From: Doryteuthis pealeii
Lineage: Eukaryota > Mollusca > Cephalopoda > Myopsida > Loliginidae
Assembly: GCA_023376005.1 (NCBI GenBank)
Contig: CM042147.1
Coordinates: 115,394,597 to 115,458,596, forward strand
Reading direction: 5' to 3'
Length of the DNA stretch: 64,000 bases
Made by a program: the position numbers and the translations under genes. Positions 22,493-32,796 of this stretch are shown here, in pieces. The notes under the pieces are model-generated. The model was not told where the DNA came from. It ran no database searches and worked only from the letters and a program-made list of their open reading frames with translations. Positions within the stretch are counted from its first letter, which is position 1, and the number at the start of each line of letters is the position of its first letter.

Positions 22493-23405
22493 ACAATAGT
22501 TAAAATGTATACATATATACATTTGCTTTTTATATAAATCTATACATATATACATTTGTTTTCTACCAAAACTTTGTCAGCATTAAATGACCCATTGAAG
22601 TTGATATGCCGTAAAACAAACCAAACCAACTAATTATAGATTAGATATTTAGAAAACTGTGAAAGTGAAATGCATTATTACTGGTGCAAAAAGAAGGAAG
22701 TCATTGGAATGCACTCATTAATAACAAACTCCAAAACATTAAAACTACTATTGGAGAATGGAACTTGAAATACAACAAATATAGAAGAGAACAGGTTGTA
22801 CTGACCCGCCTTCACATAGGCCACACCTACATGAGCTATCATCATTTACTAGAGGGCACAGAATCCCAAATATGCCCTACATGCTAAGAGAGATTTACAG
22901 TGAAGCAGAAACTACTAGAGTGTGTAGACTTTGATCTAGAGCGAACAAAATACTACCAAGCAAATAATTTGAAAAAACTTTTCACAAAAATAAAACCATC
23001 AAGAATTTTACATTTCCTAAAAGAAGTGGGATTGTACTAAAAAATATGAACAATTAAACAATAGTTAAAATCTATACATATATACATTTGTTTTCTACCA
23101 AACTACCGCTATGAATCCAAAACTTTGTTAGCATTAAATTACCCACTGAGGTTGATATGCCGTAAAATAAACCAAACCAACTAATTATAGATTAGATATT
23201 TAGAAAACTATGAAGTGAAATGTATTATTACTGGTGCAAAAAGAAGGAAGTCATTAGAATGCACTCATTAATAACAAACTCCAAAACATTAAACCTACTA
23301 TTGGAGAATGGAACTTGAAATACAACAAAAATAGAAGAGAACAGATTGTACTGAACCGCCTTCACATAGGCCACACCTACATCAGCTATCATCATTTATT
23401 AGAGG

Positions 23406-23600
23406 TTAGGGAATTGTGTTCATATTTACATTTTTGTGTGTAGTTGTTTAATTTTTTTTTTTTTTGCACACAATTGTATTGAATACAAATAATGTTTAAA
23501 CAAGGAAAATTGAGGTTTTTCTCCAGTAATACTTTTTTGGTACAGCGTAACGATTACTCGCTCGAGTTCAGCTACATGACGTCAGCTTTAGACACGCCCA
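23406..23600. other. ~190-bp insertion in the third LINE-D unit
   Basis: Replaces a few bases between AGAGG and AGAATCCCC of the LINE-D fragment. Contains a T run, TTGCACACAATTG and, at 23577-23584, the palindrome TGACGTCA, which matches the cAMP-response-element core. No terminal inverted repeats or target duplication are evident. Origin unknown. Confidence 0.5.
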
Positions 23601-24522
23601 GAATCCCCAATATGTACTACATGCCAAGAGAGATTTTCAGTGAAACATATACTGTTAGAGTGTGTAGACTTTGATCTAGAGCGAACAAAATACGACCAAG
23701 CAAATAATTTTAAGAAGCTTTTCACGAAAATCCAGGATTTTACATTTCCTAAAAGAAGTGGGAGTATACTAAAAAATATGAACAATTAAACAATAGTTAA
23801 AATGTATACATATATACATTTGCTTTGTATATAAATCTATACATATATACATTTGTTTTCTACCAAAACTTTGTCAGCATTAAATGACCCATTGAGGTTG
23901 ATATGCCGTAAAACAAACCAAACCAACTAATTATAGATTAGATATTTAGAAAACTATGAAGTGAAATGCATTATTACTGGTGCAAAAAGAAGGAAGTCAT
24001 TGGAATGCACTCATTAATAATAAACTCCAAAACATTAAACCTACTATTGGAGAATGGAACTTGAAATACAAGAAAAATAGAAGAAAGCAGGTTGTACTGA
24101 CCTGCCTTCACATAGGCCACACCTACATCAGCTATCATCATTTATTAATGGGCATAGAATCCCAAATATGCCCTACATGCTAAGAGAGATTTCCAGTGAA
24201 GCATATACTGTTAGAGTGTGTAGACTTTGATCTAGTGCAAACAAAATACGACCAAGCAAATAATTTTAAGAAGCTTTTCCTGAAAATCCAGGATTTTACA
24301 TTTCCTAAAAGAAGTGGGAGTATACTAAAAAATATGAACAATTAAACAATAGTTAAAATGTATATATATATATACATTTGCTTTGTATATAAATCTATAC
24401 ATATATACATTTGTTTTCTACCAAAACTTTGTCAGCATTAAATGACCCACTGAGGTTGATATGCCGTAAAACAAACCAAACCAACTAATTATAGATTAGA
24501 TATTTAGAAAACTATGAAAGTG

Positions 24523-25130
24523 AAATGCATTGTTATTGGTGCAAAAAGAAGAAAATCAGTTCTCACTGGCTTGACCAATCAATGCAGAGTTTACAAAATC
24601 AACCTGTCCCAAGGGGAAATAACTGTTGCAGACAAGCAATTCACTGAAATTTCTCAAACAAATAAAAATCAATCCTTAACAATCTTGCTTTATACACATC
24701 AATATGTTTTGTGCAGTTTAGGGTTTAATGTTCTGGCTAAAATATGGGCAGCAGTATTTTAGTGTCAGTCTCTCGTTAAAATAACAGGAGATGTATAGAT
24801 TAACGCTTGCAGATGGTTGACATTTTTATTGGAGATCTGAAGTGAAGGGAAAATATTAATGGCAGGTGTTGTTTTAGTGGTGCCAAGGTGCGAAGCTGAA
24901 AATCAAGTTTATTATCACCTGGCGATCACCAATATTTTATTTTCAGTTATGGCCTTAATCTTTATTTCGCTGCGGACAGTTATGGAAATTGGATGAAGAT
25001 GAATTAAAAGTCTTTACTGGGGAAATTTTCGGACTATTTCAAAATTGAAAATTTAATTAAATGAAATCATTTTAAAATATCCGCATATTTGAAGGCCTAT
25101 AAATGCTTCACCCTAAAAAGAAGGCAAAAA
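24523..25130. other. No recognised gene
   Basis: After the last LINE-D unit flank the sequence looks single-copy. An 82-codon plus-strand frame (24514-24762) begins in the repeated flank and has no recognisable domain. Confidence 0.4.
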
Positions 25131-25960
25131 GCTGACGATATCTCACACAGACTATTACAGATGTGGACTACACAGATGATCTGGTGCTTCTAGCAGATAC
25201 ACTTGTATGAGCTTTATCACTGCTGCATAGCCTAGAGAGAACAGCAAGAGGCATTGGCCTCAACCGTGAATTCAGATAAAATTGAATTCATGTGTTTTAA
25301 ACAGATGGAAGCATCTCTACACTAGATGATAAGTGATATTTCACTCAGACTATTACAGATGTGGTCTATGCAGATGATCTGGTGCTTCTAGCAGATACAC
25401 CTGCACAAGCAGAATCACTACTGCATAGCTTAGAGCAGACAGCAAGAGGCAACATGAACTCAAATAAGATTGAGTTCATGTTTTTTAAACAAGATGGAGG
25501 CATCTCCACACTGGGTGGCAAGTGATATCTCACTCAGACTATTACACATGTGGTCTATGCAGATGACCTGGTGCTTCTAGCAGATACACCTGCACAAGCA
25601 GAATCACTACTGCATAGCTTAGAGAGGACAGCAAGAGGCAAAATTGAATTCATGTGTTTTAAACAAGATGGAGGCATTTCCACACTGGATAGCAAGTGTT
25701 TGAAATTAGTAGACCATTTCATATACCTAGGTAGCAATATCTAATCTACAGGACATGATGTGTTTTAAACAAGTTGGAGACATTTCCCACTGGATGGTAA
25801 GCATCTTAATTCATTAGAGCAGTTCACTTATCTAAAGCGATTTTACACCGGATGACAAGCCTCTGAAATTAGTAGACCATTTCACATACCTAGGTAGCAA
25901 TATCTCATCTACAGGACATGATGTGTTTTAAACAAGTTGGAGACATCTCACACTAGACCA
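25130..25960 (+). pseudogene. LINE-C reverse transcriptase palm, tandemly repeated
   Basis: The block VYADDLVLLADTPAQAESLL (RT catalytic YADD) occurs at about 25550, earlier at 25355 and in degraded form at 25160, a period near 195 bp. Each unit continues LHSLE-TARG, then IEFMCFKQDG and a break. Further 3' scraps with LVDHF-YLGSNIS follow at 25690-25920. No unit has the rest of the RT, so this is a dead, locally amplified fragment. Confidence 0.75.
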
Positions 25961-25990
25961 GTTCTCATACTTAGGTAGCAACATTTCTGT

Positions 25991-26417
25991 TGTGGACTAG
26001 TCTAGCTTACCTTTTCTTAAGAGTTATTGGGTAGGAAAAGGTCTGGGTATTTTAAGGTTTAATATACCTGGATACTCTTGTTGTGTGTTTCTATGGTTTT
26101 TGTCTTTTACCCCATCTCATTTGGTGGTTGCACTGAAAAGAAGGAATTTAAGGAACGAAAAAGAATGAGACAAAGGCAGGAGGTAGTTTTATGACTTAGG
26201 CTTTATTGACCAGGTATAGTGCCTGTAGCAAGGGAGTATCTCCCTGGTTAGTAGGAGTGACTAGACCCAGTTACAGTCTAAACTCGAAATGGCCGAGATA
26301 TTCTTTTGAGGGTGTGGAGTCAGTCCTTTTCGTGTGGAGGTACTTCCGGTGAAGGCCCATGGGAGTTTGTTGTTTTTTTTTATTCTAATTTATTTTATTT
26401 TTATTTTAATCCCCACA
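25991..26417 (+). mobile_element. Candidate solo LTR or insertion
   Basis: A block unlike its LINE-C surroundings begins TGTGGACTAGTCTAG and ends TTTTAATCCCCACA, giving a TGTGG/CCACA inverted end pair. It carries GGCTTTATTGACCAGG. LINE-C sequence is found on both sides. No clear target duplication. Confidence 0.3.
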
Positions 26418-26474
26418 GTGTTCAAGACTATTTGTACACTGTTGTTTTATAATACCTGTGTGATTTGAGACTGG

Positions 26475-27240
26475 GAAGATGTGGACTATGCAGATGATCT
26501 GGTGCTTCTAGCAGATACACTTGTATAAGCTTAATCACTGCTGCATAGTCTAGAGAGAACAGCAAGAGGCATTGGCCTCAACCGTGAATTCAGATAAAAT
26601 TGAATTCATGTGTTTTAAACAATATGGAAGCATCTGTGATTAATGAGACTGGGAAGATTACAGAACCATTACGCAAACCATCTACCTTGAAATTTTAGCA
26701 CTCTGTTGTGAGTTACTCGATGTCTAACACAAACTGTATTTGGATGTCCTAGTATACTGAATATTGTATGATCCAGTATACAACAATTTCATCTACAGAT
26801 ATCAATGCCAATGCATGCATAGGAAAGGCATGGACTGCTATACACAGATTATCCATCATATGGAAATCTGATCTCAATTATAAATCAAGAGTTCTTTCAA
26901 GCCATGACCATATCAGTACTACTATAGGACAGCATCAATTAGATCCTAACAGAGTGCTTAGAGAAAAAACTGTATAAGAGCTACCCAAGGATGTTGTGCA
27001 CTCTCTTGAACAAATCTGGAAGAGGCATCCCACAAGAAAAGCAGCTGTACAGCCACTTACCTCCTATCATACAAATTATTCAAGTAAGATTAACAAGACA
27101 TGTTGGACACTGCTAGAGAAGCAAGGACAAACTCATAAGTGATGTTCTCTCTGGACACACCAGTGGAGGCTGACCAGAAAAAACCTACATCAATCAGCTG
27201 ATTCTGGATGCTACATGGAAGACCTGAAAGTTTTACATCA
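26475..27240 (+). pseudogene. LINE-C fragment, more complete but decayed
   Basis: Starts with the YADD-type block (D-DDLVLLAD, 26480), then resumes at 26768 with IGKAWTAIHRLSIIWKSDLN and, after further breaks, LNKSGRGIPQEKQLYS-type text and the RHVGHC and LISDVL regions near 27090-27160. Frameshifts and stops throughout. Confidence 0.65.
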
Positions 27241-27468
27241 TAAAGTCGTCAGGATGGCCTAAAGTCGGTATTAGCCAAAAGAGTCTATCCCCTTTTCACT
27301 AGCACTAGACCAAGGAGATTGTTTTTGCATCTGATGCCACACCTACCATCAGCTCCTTACTTTACCACACAGATTCCTGTGCTACTCATATGCTGAGTTT
27401 GTGAGGGCCGGTATCGAACTAGGAACCTTGGGGTTTCTAGCCGAACACTCTACCGACTGAGCTAACTC
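27241..27468 (-). mobile_element. SINE1 copy
   Basis: Tail complement TAAAGTCGTCAGGATGGCCT at left, head complement TACCGACTGAGCTAACTCCC at right. A small deletion removes part of the GAGGTGGAGC region. It abuts the LINE-C fragment directly. Confidence 0.8.
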
Positions 27469-27734
27469 CCATTTGGGTCATTTAATTCCAAATCAAGTAA
27501 TTTTGATAAACAGAGGACTCAGGTTGCTTACAATACCTGCTGTTGCTTAAGTGGTCATCCTATTAAGTATTGAACAGTCTCATTGCTACTTAACATTGAT
27601 GATCAAGCGGAAACTGGTGCCTTCAGCATGATTTGACTGTAATTTGAGTATTTGGGTTTGACTACGAGAAGCTAATTGTATTTCCTGAATGATCGATAAG
27701 AGAGAAAGTTGACTCCATGTCCATGCTACTTTAA

Positions 27735-28201
27735 CGTAGATATAAATATTATATCTGGACATGGAAATCCAATCTCACTGTCAAGTTAAAACGACAATTC
27801 TTCCAAGCTGTGGTTGTATCAGTGCTGCTGTATTGCTGTACCACTTGGACCCTAATGAGGCACCTTCAGAATAAGATAGATGGGAGCTGCACAATAATGC
27901 AGTCTTGAATAAGTCGTGAAACAGCACCCCACAAGGAAGCAGCTGTACAGCCACCTGCCCCCTATCTCACAAACCATCGAATGAGATGGACAACATGCTG
28001 GACACTGCTGGAGGAGCAAGGACAAACTCATAAGCGACGTTTTCCTGTGGAAACCAGGAAATGGACATGCAAATGTGGGCCACCTCTGCACAGATACTGG
28101 ATGCTGCGTGAAGGACCTCCTTGAGGCAATGAATGATAGAGAACATTGGTGAGAGAGGATATCCGTGTTAATTGCGTGATATGATGATGATGATGATGAT
28201 G
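27735..28201 (+). pseudogene. LINE-C C-terminal fragment with GATGAT tail
   Basis: Frames give QFFQAVVVSVLLYCCTTWTL, then NKIDGSCT, then QLYSHLPPISQTIE and GHCWRSKDKLISDVFLWKP. About 40 codons of the GRPARTYIDQ region are lost before CTDTGCCVKDLLEAMNDRE. It ends in (GAT)n at 28181-28201. Confidence 0.75.
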
Positions 28202-28430
28202 ATATCTGGTTGGTTGGTTGGTTGGTTGGTTGGTTGGTTGGTTGGATTTTAGGGCATGGCAACCCCTGTTGGATTATATTTCAAAACACATTTCTAAAAC
28301 TCATTTTTTTTCTATTTAACCTATAGATGGAACCCTAACCGGTACTACCACTCTGGTTCAGAGTGGACCTGGGTGTAATAGCAATGAAGGAGTACTCCAC
28401 ACTCCCCAGAGCTCCATTGAAACTTTACCA
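28202..28430 (-). mobile_element. R580 fragment with (GGTT)n tail
   Basis: Minus strand: body words AGTGGTAGTACC and the terminus GTTGCCATGCCCTAAAATCC, ending in an AACC-type repeat seen on the plus strand as (GGTT)n at 28205-28244. Inserted just after the LINE-C (GAT)n tail. Confidence 0.6.
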
Positions 28431-28476
28431 TTAGATGCACTTTAACCTCAGACCCAAGACAAAATACTACATCTGT

Positions 28477-28712
28477 AAGTAAAGTCATCAGGGTGGCCTA
28501 AAGTTGGTATCAGCCAGACAGAGAGGGAGTCTATCCCCTTTTCACTAACCAAGGAGATTGTTTTTTTTTAGCGTCTGAGGTTGCCACACCTACCATCAGC
28601 TCCTCACTTTACCGCACAGATCACTGTGCTACTCATACACTGAGTTGGCGAGGGCCAGTATTGAACCAGGAACCTTGAGGTTCCCAGCTACCAACTGAGC
28701 TAAACCAGCCCC
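28477..28712 (-). mobile_element. SINE1 copy
   Basis: Tail complement TAAAGTCATCAGGGTGGCCT, B-box complement near AGTATTGAACCAGG, head complement CAACTGAGCTAAACCAGCCC. Followed by an AT microsatellite. Confidence 0.85.
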
Positions 28713-28736
28713 ATACATCTGTAATATATATATATA

Positions 28737-29060
28737 TATATATAATATATATATATATATTTTAAAATAAGTGTATTTTGGCAGCATTTTTTCTTTTATA
28801 CAAGTTTTGTTGAACTGTACAGACAATTCTGTCGATCAAGTCTTTGGTTGATCCGTTCCAATTTTCGGGCCATCTTTTTAGTGTCGGGGTGTAACTGGTA
28901 TAACAGTCCACCAAAGGTTTCAAAACGAGTGCTTATTTTGAAACCTTTGGTGGACTGTTATACCAGTTACACCCCGACAACAGAAGGATGGCCCGAAAAT
29001 TGGAATGGATCAACCAAATACTTGTCTGACTGGAATTGTCTGTACAAACTTGTATATATA
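28737..29060. mobile_element. Foldback Penelope-like 5' fragment
   Basis: Two ~125-bp arms (28800-28927 and 28933-29054) mirror each other. The right arm reads (plus) GLLYQLHP then RRMARKLEWINQ. The left arm continues on the minus strand to SVQFNKTCIKEKMLPKYTYF (about 28806-28747). The same peptide occurs at 37105-37275 and, diverged, at 40 and 54 kb. The pattern ARKLE...F--TCI-E-MLPKY resembles the conserved N-terminal motif of Penelope-like ORFs. The hammerhead centre is deleted here. Confidence 0.6.
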
Positions 29061-29079
29061 TATATGCATATGCATATAT

Positions 29080-29660
29080 AAAATACATATTGATCTTTTC
29101 ATATAAAGTATATAATTTGATTATTAACGTTTATTAACCAAATTATTCATCAGACCAAACATTTCTGCTGTTTTTTCAATATTTTTCTTTTCCTTTTTTG
29201 ATGGAAACAAAGAAAGCAAAAAAGATTGGAATTTAAGACCAATAAAAAAAAGAAAGAGGAAAAAATATTCAGCTGACAGAAAGAAAGAAAAAGAAAAAAT
29301 AAAGACAAAAAAAGATTATTTTAAAAGTTTATTATCTTATTATACATAATTTTATCCCTTGTTTTTATTTATTGCTCCATACATTTATTCATTTTTCTGA
29401 TAATTGTGCTTCAGCGGAGAGTGCGGTGTAGGATTGTAATCCAATGCAAGGGGAATCATTCGGAGGCATTAAATCATATTTGGACATTTTTAAGTACCCA
29501 TTACATTGAAAAGAACTTTCTTTATTTTACATTTTTTTTTATTTCGATCTTTTTTTTTTTTTACTGTCATTGATTGAGGCAATAATAATTGCAGCTGCTT
29601 GGTAATAAAAAAAAATATTATTTTCATCATCATTAAGATTATTGGATTTATCCAAATAAT
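29080..29660. other. No recognised gene
   Basis: AT-rich sequence with A and T runs. No open frame, repeat match or splice signal stands out. Confidence 0.5.
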
Positions 29661-29679
29661 TATGTGGTTTTCTATCTAT

Positions 29680-29850
29680 AGAGCCCTGTCAACTGGGGCT
29701 TTAGAATACACCGACTGCACCTCTGCAAAGGGGTAAGACCCCACCCTCAATGGGGCCATCTGTTAGCCGTAGGTGGCGACCCGTGATGCTTAAGGACAGA
29801 ATTCTGGGGGATGAACAGTCCGTGACATATAACACCCCACTTAGATTTCT
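29680..29850 (+). mobile_element. R580 5' segment
   Basis: Contains CTGTCAACTGGGGCTTTAGA, GCACCTCTGCAAAGGGGTAA, AATGGGGCCATCTGTTAGCC and GGTGGCGACCCGTGATGCTT, matching the 5' part of the 52953-53532 copy. The body and 3' end are missing. Confidence 0.65.
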
Positions 29851-29854
29851 TTGA

Positions 29855-29990
29855 CTCTCTCTGTCCCTATTGGCTATTACTCTTGGTAAGTCTTCCAGAT
29901 GGTATCCAGTGTCTGCACAGAGCTCATGAATGTAAGTTTGTTCCGGTTGGTCAACATTGGTGTGTTGATGTGTAGGAGTCCATTTTTTAT
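29855..29990 (-). pseudogene. LINE-C C-terminal scrap
   Basis: Minus strand reads PTHQHTNVDQPEQTYIHELC, then ADTGYHLEDLPRVIANRDR, the LINE-C C-terminus. It is joined tail-to-tail with the R580 5' segment. Confidence 0.65.
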
Positions 29991-30416
29991 ACAAAACTAC
30001 TTCTAAAATCAAAATTCTTGAGCTAAATAAAAGGATAGGAATTATGTTTTGGATCAAGCTAATTTTGGTTTAGAGTTAGATCTATTGAGAACCCTGTGAA
30101 TGGCTGGCAAGAGAAAATTTGTCCATCCGACCCAAAATAGAGACAGGTATTCATTTATCAACTGAATCTTTATTTGGTCAGCCATTAGCATCCTGAACCA
30201 CGAGAATAGTGCCTCTTTACTCCATCCCCCCGAGTTTTATTAAATTCTTTCTCATCATTGCATTAATGAAGGTGAGAGTCAAGAAGAGGAAGAGGAAGAG
30301 GAAGAGGAGGAAAGAGGGATCACCATATGGAAAGGTTCATTAAATTTGTATCCTAATTAAGCAGACTCTCGGGTCTTTGCCCAATAAAAGGAAACACAAA
30401 CCTTACTTTGCTGCAA

Positions 30417-30640
30417 AACAATTGCAATCCTGGCAATTGCAATCCTGGGCAATTGCAATCCTGGATCAATTGCAATCCTGGTCAATTGCAATCCTGGATC
30501 AATTGCAATCCTGGGTCAATTGCAATCCTGGATCAATTGCAATCCTGGGTCAATTGCAATCCTGGATCAATTGCAATCAATTGGGATCAATTGCAATCCT
30601 GGGTCAATTGCAATCCTGGATCAATTGCAAGCAAAATCTA
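30417..30640 (+). repeat. 17-18-bp minisatellite (CAATTGCAATCCTGGAT)
   Basis: About twelve units of CAATTGCAATCCTGG followed by ATC, GTC or GC. Each has an internal CAATTG palindrome and TTGCAA. Repetitive NCNPGSIAIL-type frames are by-products. The flanks 30060-30416 and 30641-31480 show no gene. Confidence 0.9.
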
Positions 30641-31655
30641 AGGTCAAGATTTAACCATTTGATAAAAATAAATTTTACCTTACTGATGAGATAAAAAAAA
30701 TGTCCATCCTGTCACTATTCAAATTTTTTTTTTTAATTAATCATCTTCACAAATATAAATGAAATCTTCAATATTTTTACTCAAAAAGCAAGGTTTAGTG
30801 ATAGTGAATGTGTATATATATTTACTTTGAAGCTAATTGATTTATTTTCATAGCTTTTGCTGGACATACACGCATACATATATACACACTACCACCTTTT
30901 ATGTATGTATAGATAACAGCCGGGAATATATTATCCCTTCATTTTGTAATTTTGTTCTGGCTTCAGCAGGATTAGTTTGCAAAATGGAAGTATTAATTTC
31001 TTCCCATTGGTCTACTTTCCTGTTATATTGTTTGCAATCTTCATCCAATCTATACTATTTATGTGCTTTGTTGGCGAGAGTCAGTATCGGATCCAGATCC
31101 TTGTGGTTTCAGCTTGATTCAAAATTGATATATCCGGGTTAAGGGATATATCATGAAGTTGGTAGTAAGGTATATTATCGCAGTAGTAGCTGGTGCGTCG
31201 AGTAGCAGTACCTCTTACGAGCAGTCGTGGTGGTAGTCTGGCTGGTAGGCTGGTAGGCTGGTAGGCGCTTGTACCACCACAGTGTCGGATATTTATAGAG
31301 GACACTATCCAATTAGATTATAGTGAGGGGGTACCCAGGTATTTACATATTCATTACATCAACAATAATGCAAACAGCAAAAAAGATTTGAAATCCGACT
31401 AGAATTAAAAATTAACGTGTAATATTTGTACTATTTGATTGAAAGTAGTTGAATAAAATAGGGGTCCGAAAGAAAGCGACGGCAACAAAGCACCAGCACA
31501 TCAACATCCTCAGGGACAACCTTCACATGCTGTGGTCGAGAATGTTTTTCGAACATTGGACTTCACACTCTCAAGAGTCGATGTAACTTCAGGGCACAAG
31601 AACTAACCCTAGCCACACTGATGAGACGAATCACTGTGCCTGTAGATGACTATAT

Positions 31656-31693
<38 letters not shown>

Positions 31694-31733
31694 ATGTTTC
31701 TATCACGACTGTAGGTAGCTCACAAATGACTTG

Positions 31734-31776
31734 CCACACTGAAGAGGCATGATACGTCGAAACACGGTGTCTGTGG
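31734..31776 (+). ncRNA. Hammerhead-ribozyme-like motif
   Basis: Helix I CCACA (31734-31738) pairs perfectly with UGUGG (31772-31776). Core CUGAAGA is at 31739-31745. Helix II is GGCAU-GAU-ACGUC (31746-31758), with one mismatch and one wobble. GAAA is at 31759-31762. Helix III ACAC-G-GUGU (31762-31770) is followed by C at the predicted cleavage position (31771). All invariant core positions are present; U7 is A, which the consensus CUGANGA allows. Confidence 0.7.
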
Positions 31777-32022
31777 ATGAATATATGCCTCCTTCCCTTT
31801 GGAAGGGATTTCGCTGATGACCGCCAACTAAAGCGTTTCGCTCTCCGATAAAAAGATTGGGGCACTCTATGGCAGCCTTTACATACATACAGATGTGTAT
31901 ATTTAACAGTTAAAATACTCTTCCCATTCTGTAGGTGACGATGGCCGAGCGGTTAAGCAACCCGACTGATGATGAATCGATCTGGTTTCTATCCCGGCTG
32001 TAGGTAGCTTACCAATGTCTAG

Positions 32023-32065
32023 CCACACTGAAGAGACGGGATACGCCGAAACACTGTGTCTGTGG
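32023..32065 (+). ncRNA. Hammerhead-ribozyme-like motif in tRNA-headed element
   Basis: Helix I CCACA (32023-32027) with UGUGG (32061-32065), CUGAAGA (32028-32034), helix II GACGG-GAU-ACGCC (32035-32047), GAAA (32048-32051), helix III ACAC-U-GUGU (32051-32059), C17 at 32060. Helix II has two mismatches. The consensus with the 31734 copy (GACGU-GAU-ACGUC) pairs perfectly, so both look like decayed versions of a paired ancestor. With one central base, helix III can form only between two molecules. Confidence 0.7.
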
Positions 32066-32071
32066 ATGAGT

Positions 32072-32104
<33 letters not shown>

Positions 32105-32129
<25 letters not shown>

Positions 32130-32330
32130 GTACGTAAATAAACAGTGTTTATTTGATATGGCTTTTAGCCGACAATTTTTGGAGGATATGTGCTTAATTG
32201 AAGTCATACCTAATTTTGAAAATTAATTAGTTAATAATTAATGAATTTTAGGCGGGCATATATGTTCAAATGTTTAGCCTTACACTTGAACATATATGCC
32301 CGCCTAAAATTCATTAATTATTGACGAGAC
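32105..32330 (-). mobile_element. Foldback fragment of the 10.7-kb family
   Basis: Shares GGCGGGCATATATGTTCAA and TTAATTAGTTAATAATTAAT with 10673-11040, again as inverted arms, but without the hammerhead centre. The minus strand has a frame MTSIKHISSKNCRLKAISNK, a possible PLE N-terminal piece. Confidence 0.55.
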
Positions 32331-32796
32331 TGCAATGCCAATGAATGAATGATGGGATATTTGAAAGTTCACATCAGAACTCACTCTATTCAACTATTCA
32401 AGCCTGGTTATTATTGTAATCTGTCCTTCTGGTGAATTACGGCAAGAGCCGCTATCAGCAGCTTCCGGTAGGATCGCAGTGTTGGGAGAGCCGCTGCAAT
32501 TTATCAACTTTTTATTCATACAGACATGCATAAACGTTACAATACTATTTGTTATTTTCTTATTCTCTAAGTTTTATGTAAGTATTTTTTTCCTTATTAG
32601 ATCTTCTTGAATTGTTTTACTTATATATCCCACCCATGGTGTTGAGAAATTTCTTGTATATAAGGTTTGTGCTAGATAGATAGAGAGACCTTTAATTCTT
32701 AAATGATTAACAAACTGAAATTTTCTATATGTGCTTTCAGGAGAGAAAATATCTACATTAGAAATGGCCAAGTAAATACAACTGAATCTGTTTACA

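Larger units (their letters stand above)
22081..24522 (+). repeat. Four tandem copies of a LINE-D 3' end
   Basis: The word AAATGCATTATTACTGG starts units at 22111, 22668, 23218, 23964 and (variant) 24523, giving periods of 557, 550, 746 and 559. Each unit holds a C-terminal LINE coding fragment, a short 3' region with ATACATATATACATTTG, the R580-type terminus TGAGGTTGATATGCCGTAAA and the same flank ATTATAGATTAGATATTTAG. Shared flanks show segmental tandem duplication rather than separate insertions. The 746-bp unit contains an insertion. Confidence 0.85.
31540..32092 (+). mobile_element. Three copies of a tRNA-headed element with a hammerhead-like tail
   Basis: The full copy (31936-32092) starts with a tRNA-Leu/Ser-like head: A box ATGGCCGAGCGGTTAAGC (31941-31958), B box GGTTTCTATCC (31984-31994). 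It continues CGGCTGTAGGTAGCT, then the hammerhead core, then a (CA)n(TA)n tail. The copy at 31695-31785 lacks the head but keeps the core. That at 31545-31650 is strongly decayed (CCACACTGATGAGACG kept, GAAA lost). AT microsatellites separate the copies. Confidence 0.7.

Noticed and set aside
30417..30640. CRISPR-like array because of short regular repeats
   Set aside because: Repeats are contiguous with only 2-4-base variation between them and no unique spacers; a minisatellite in animal DNA.
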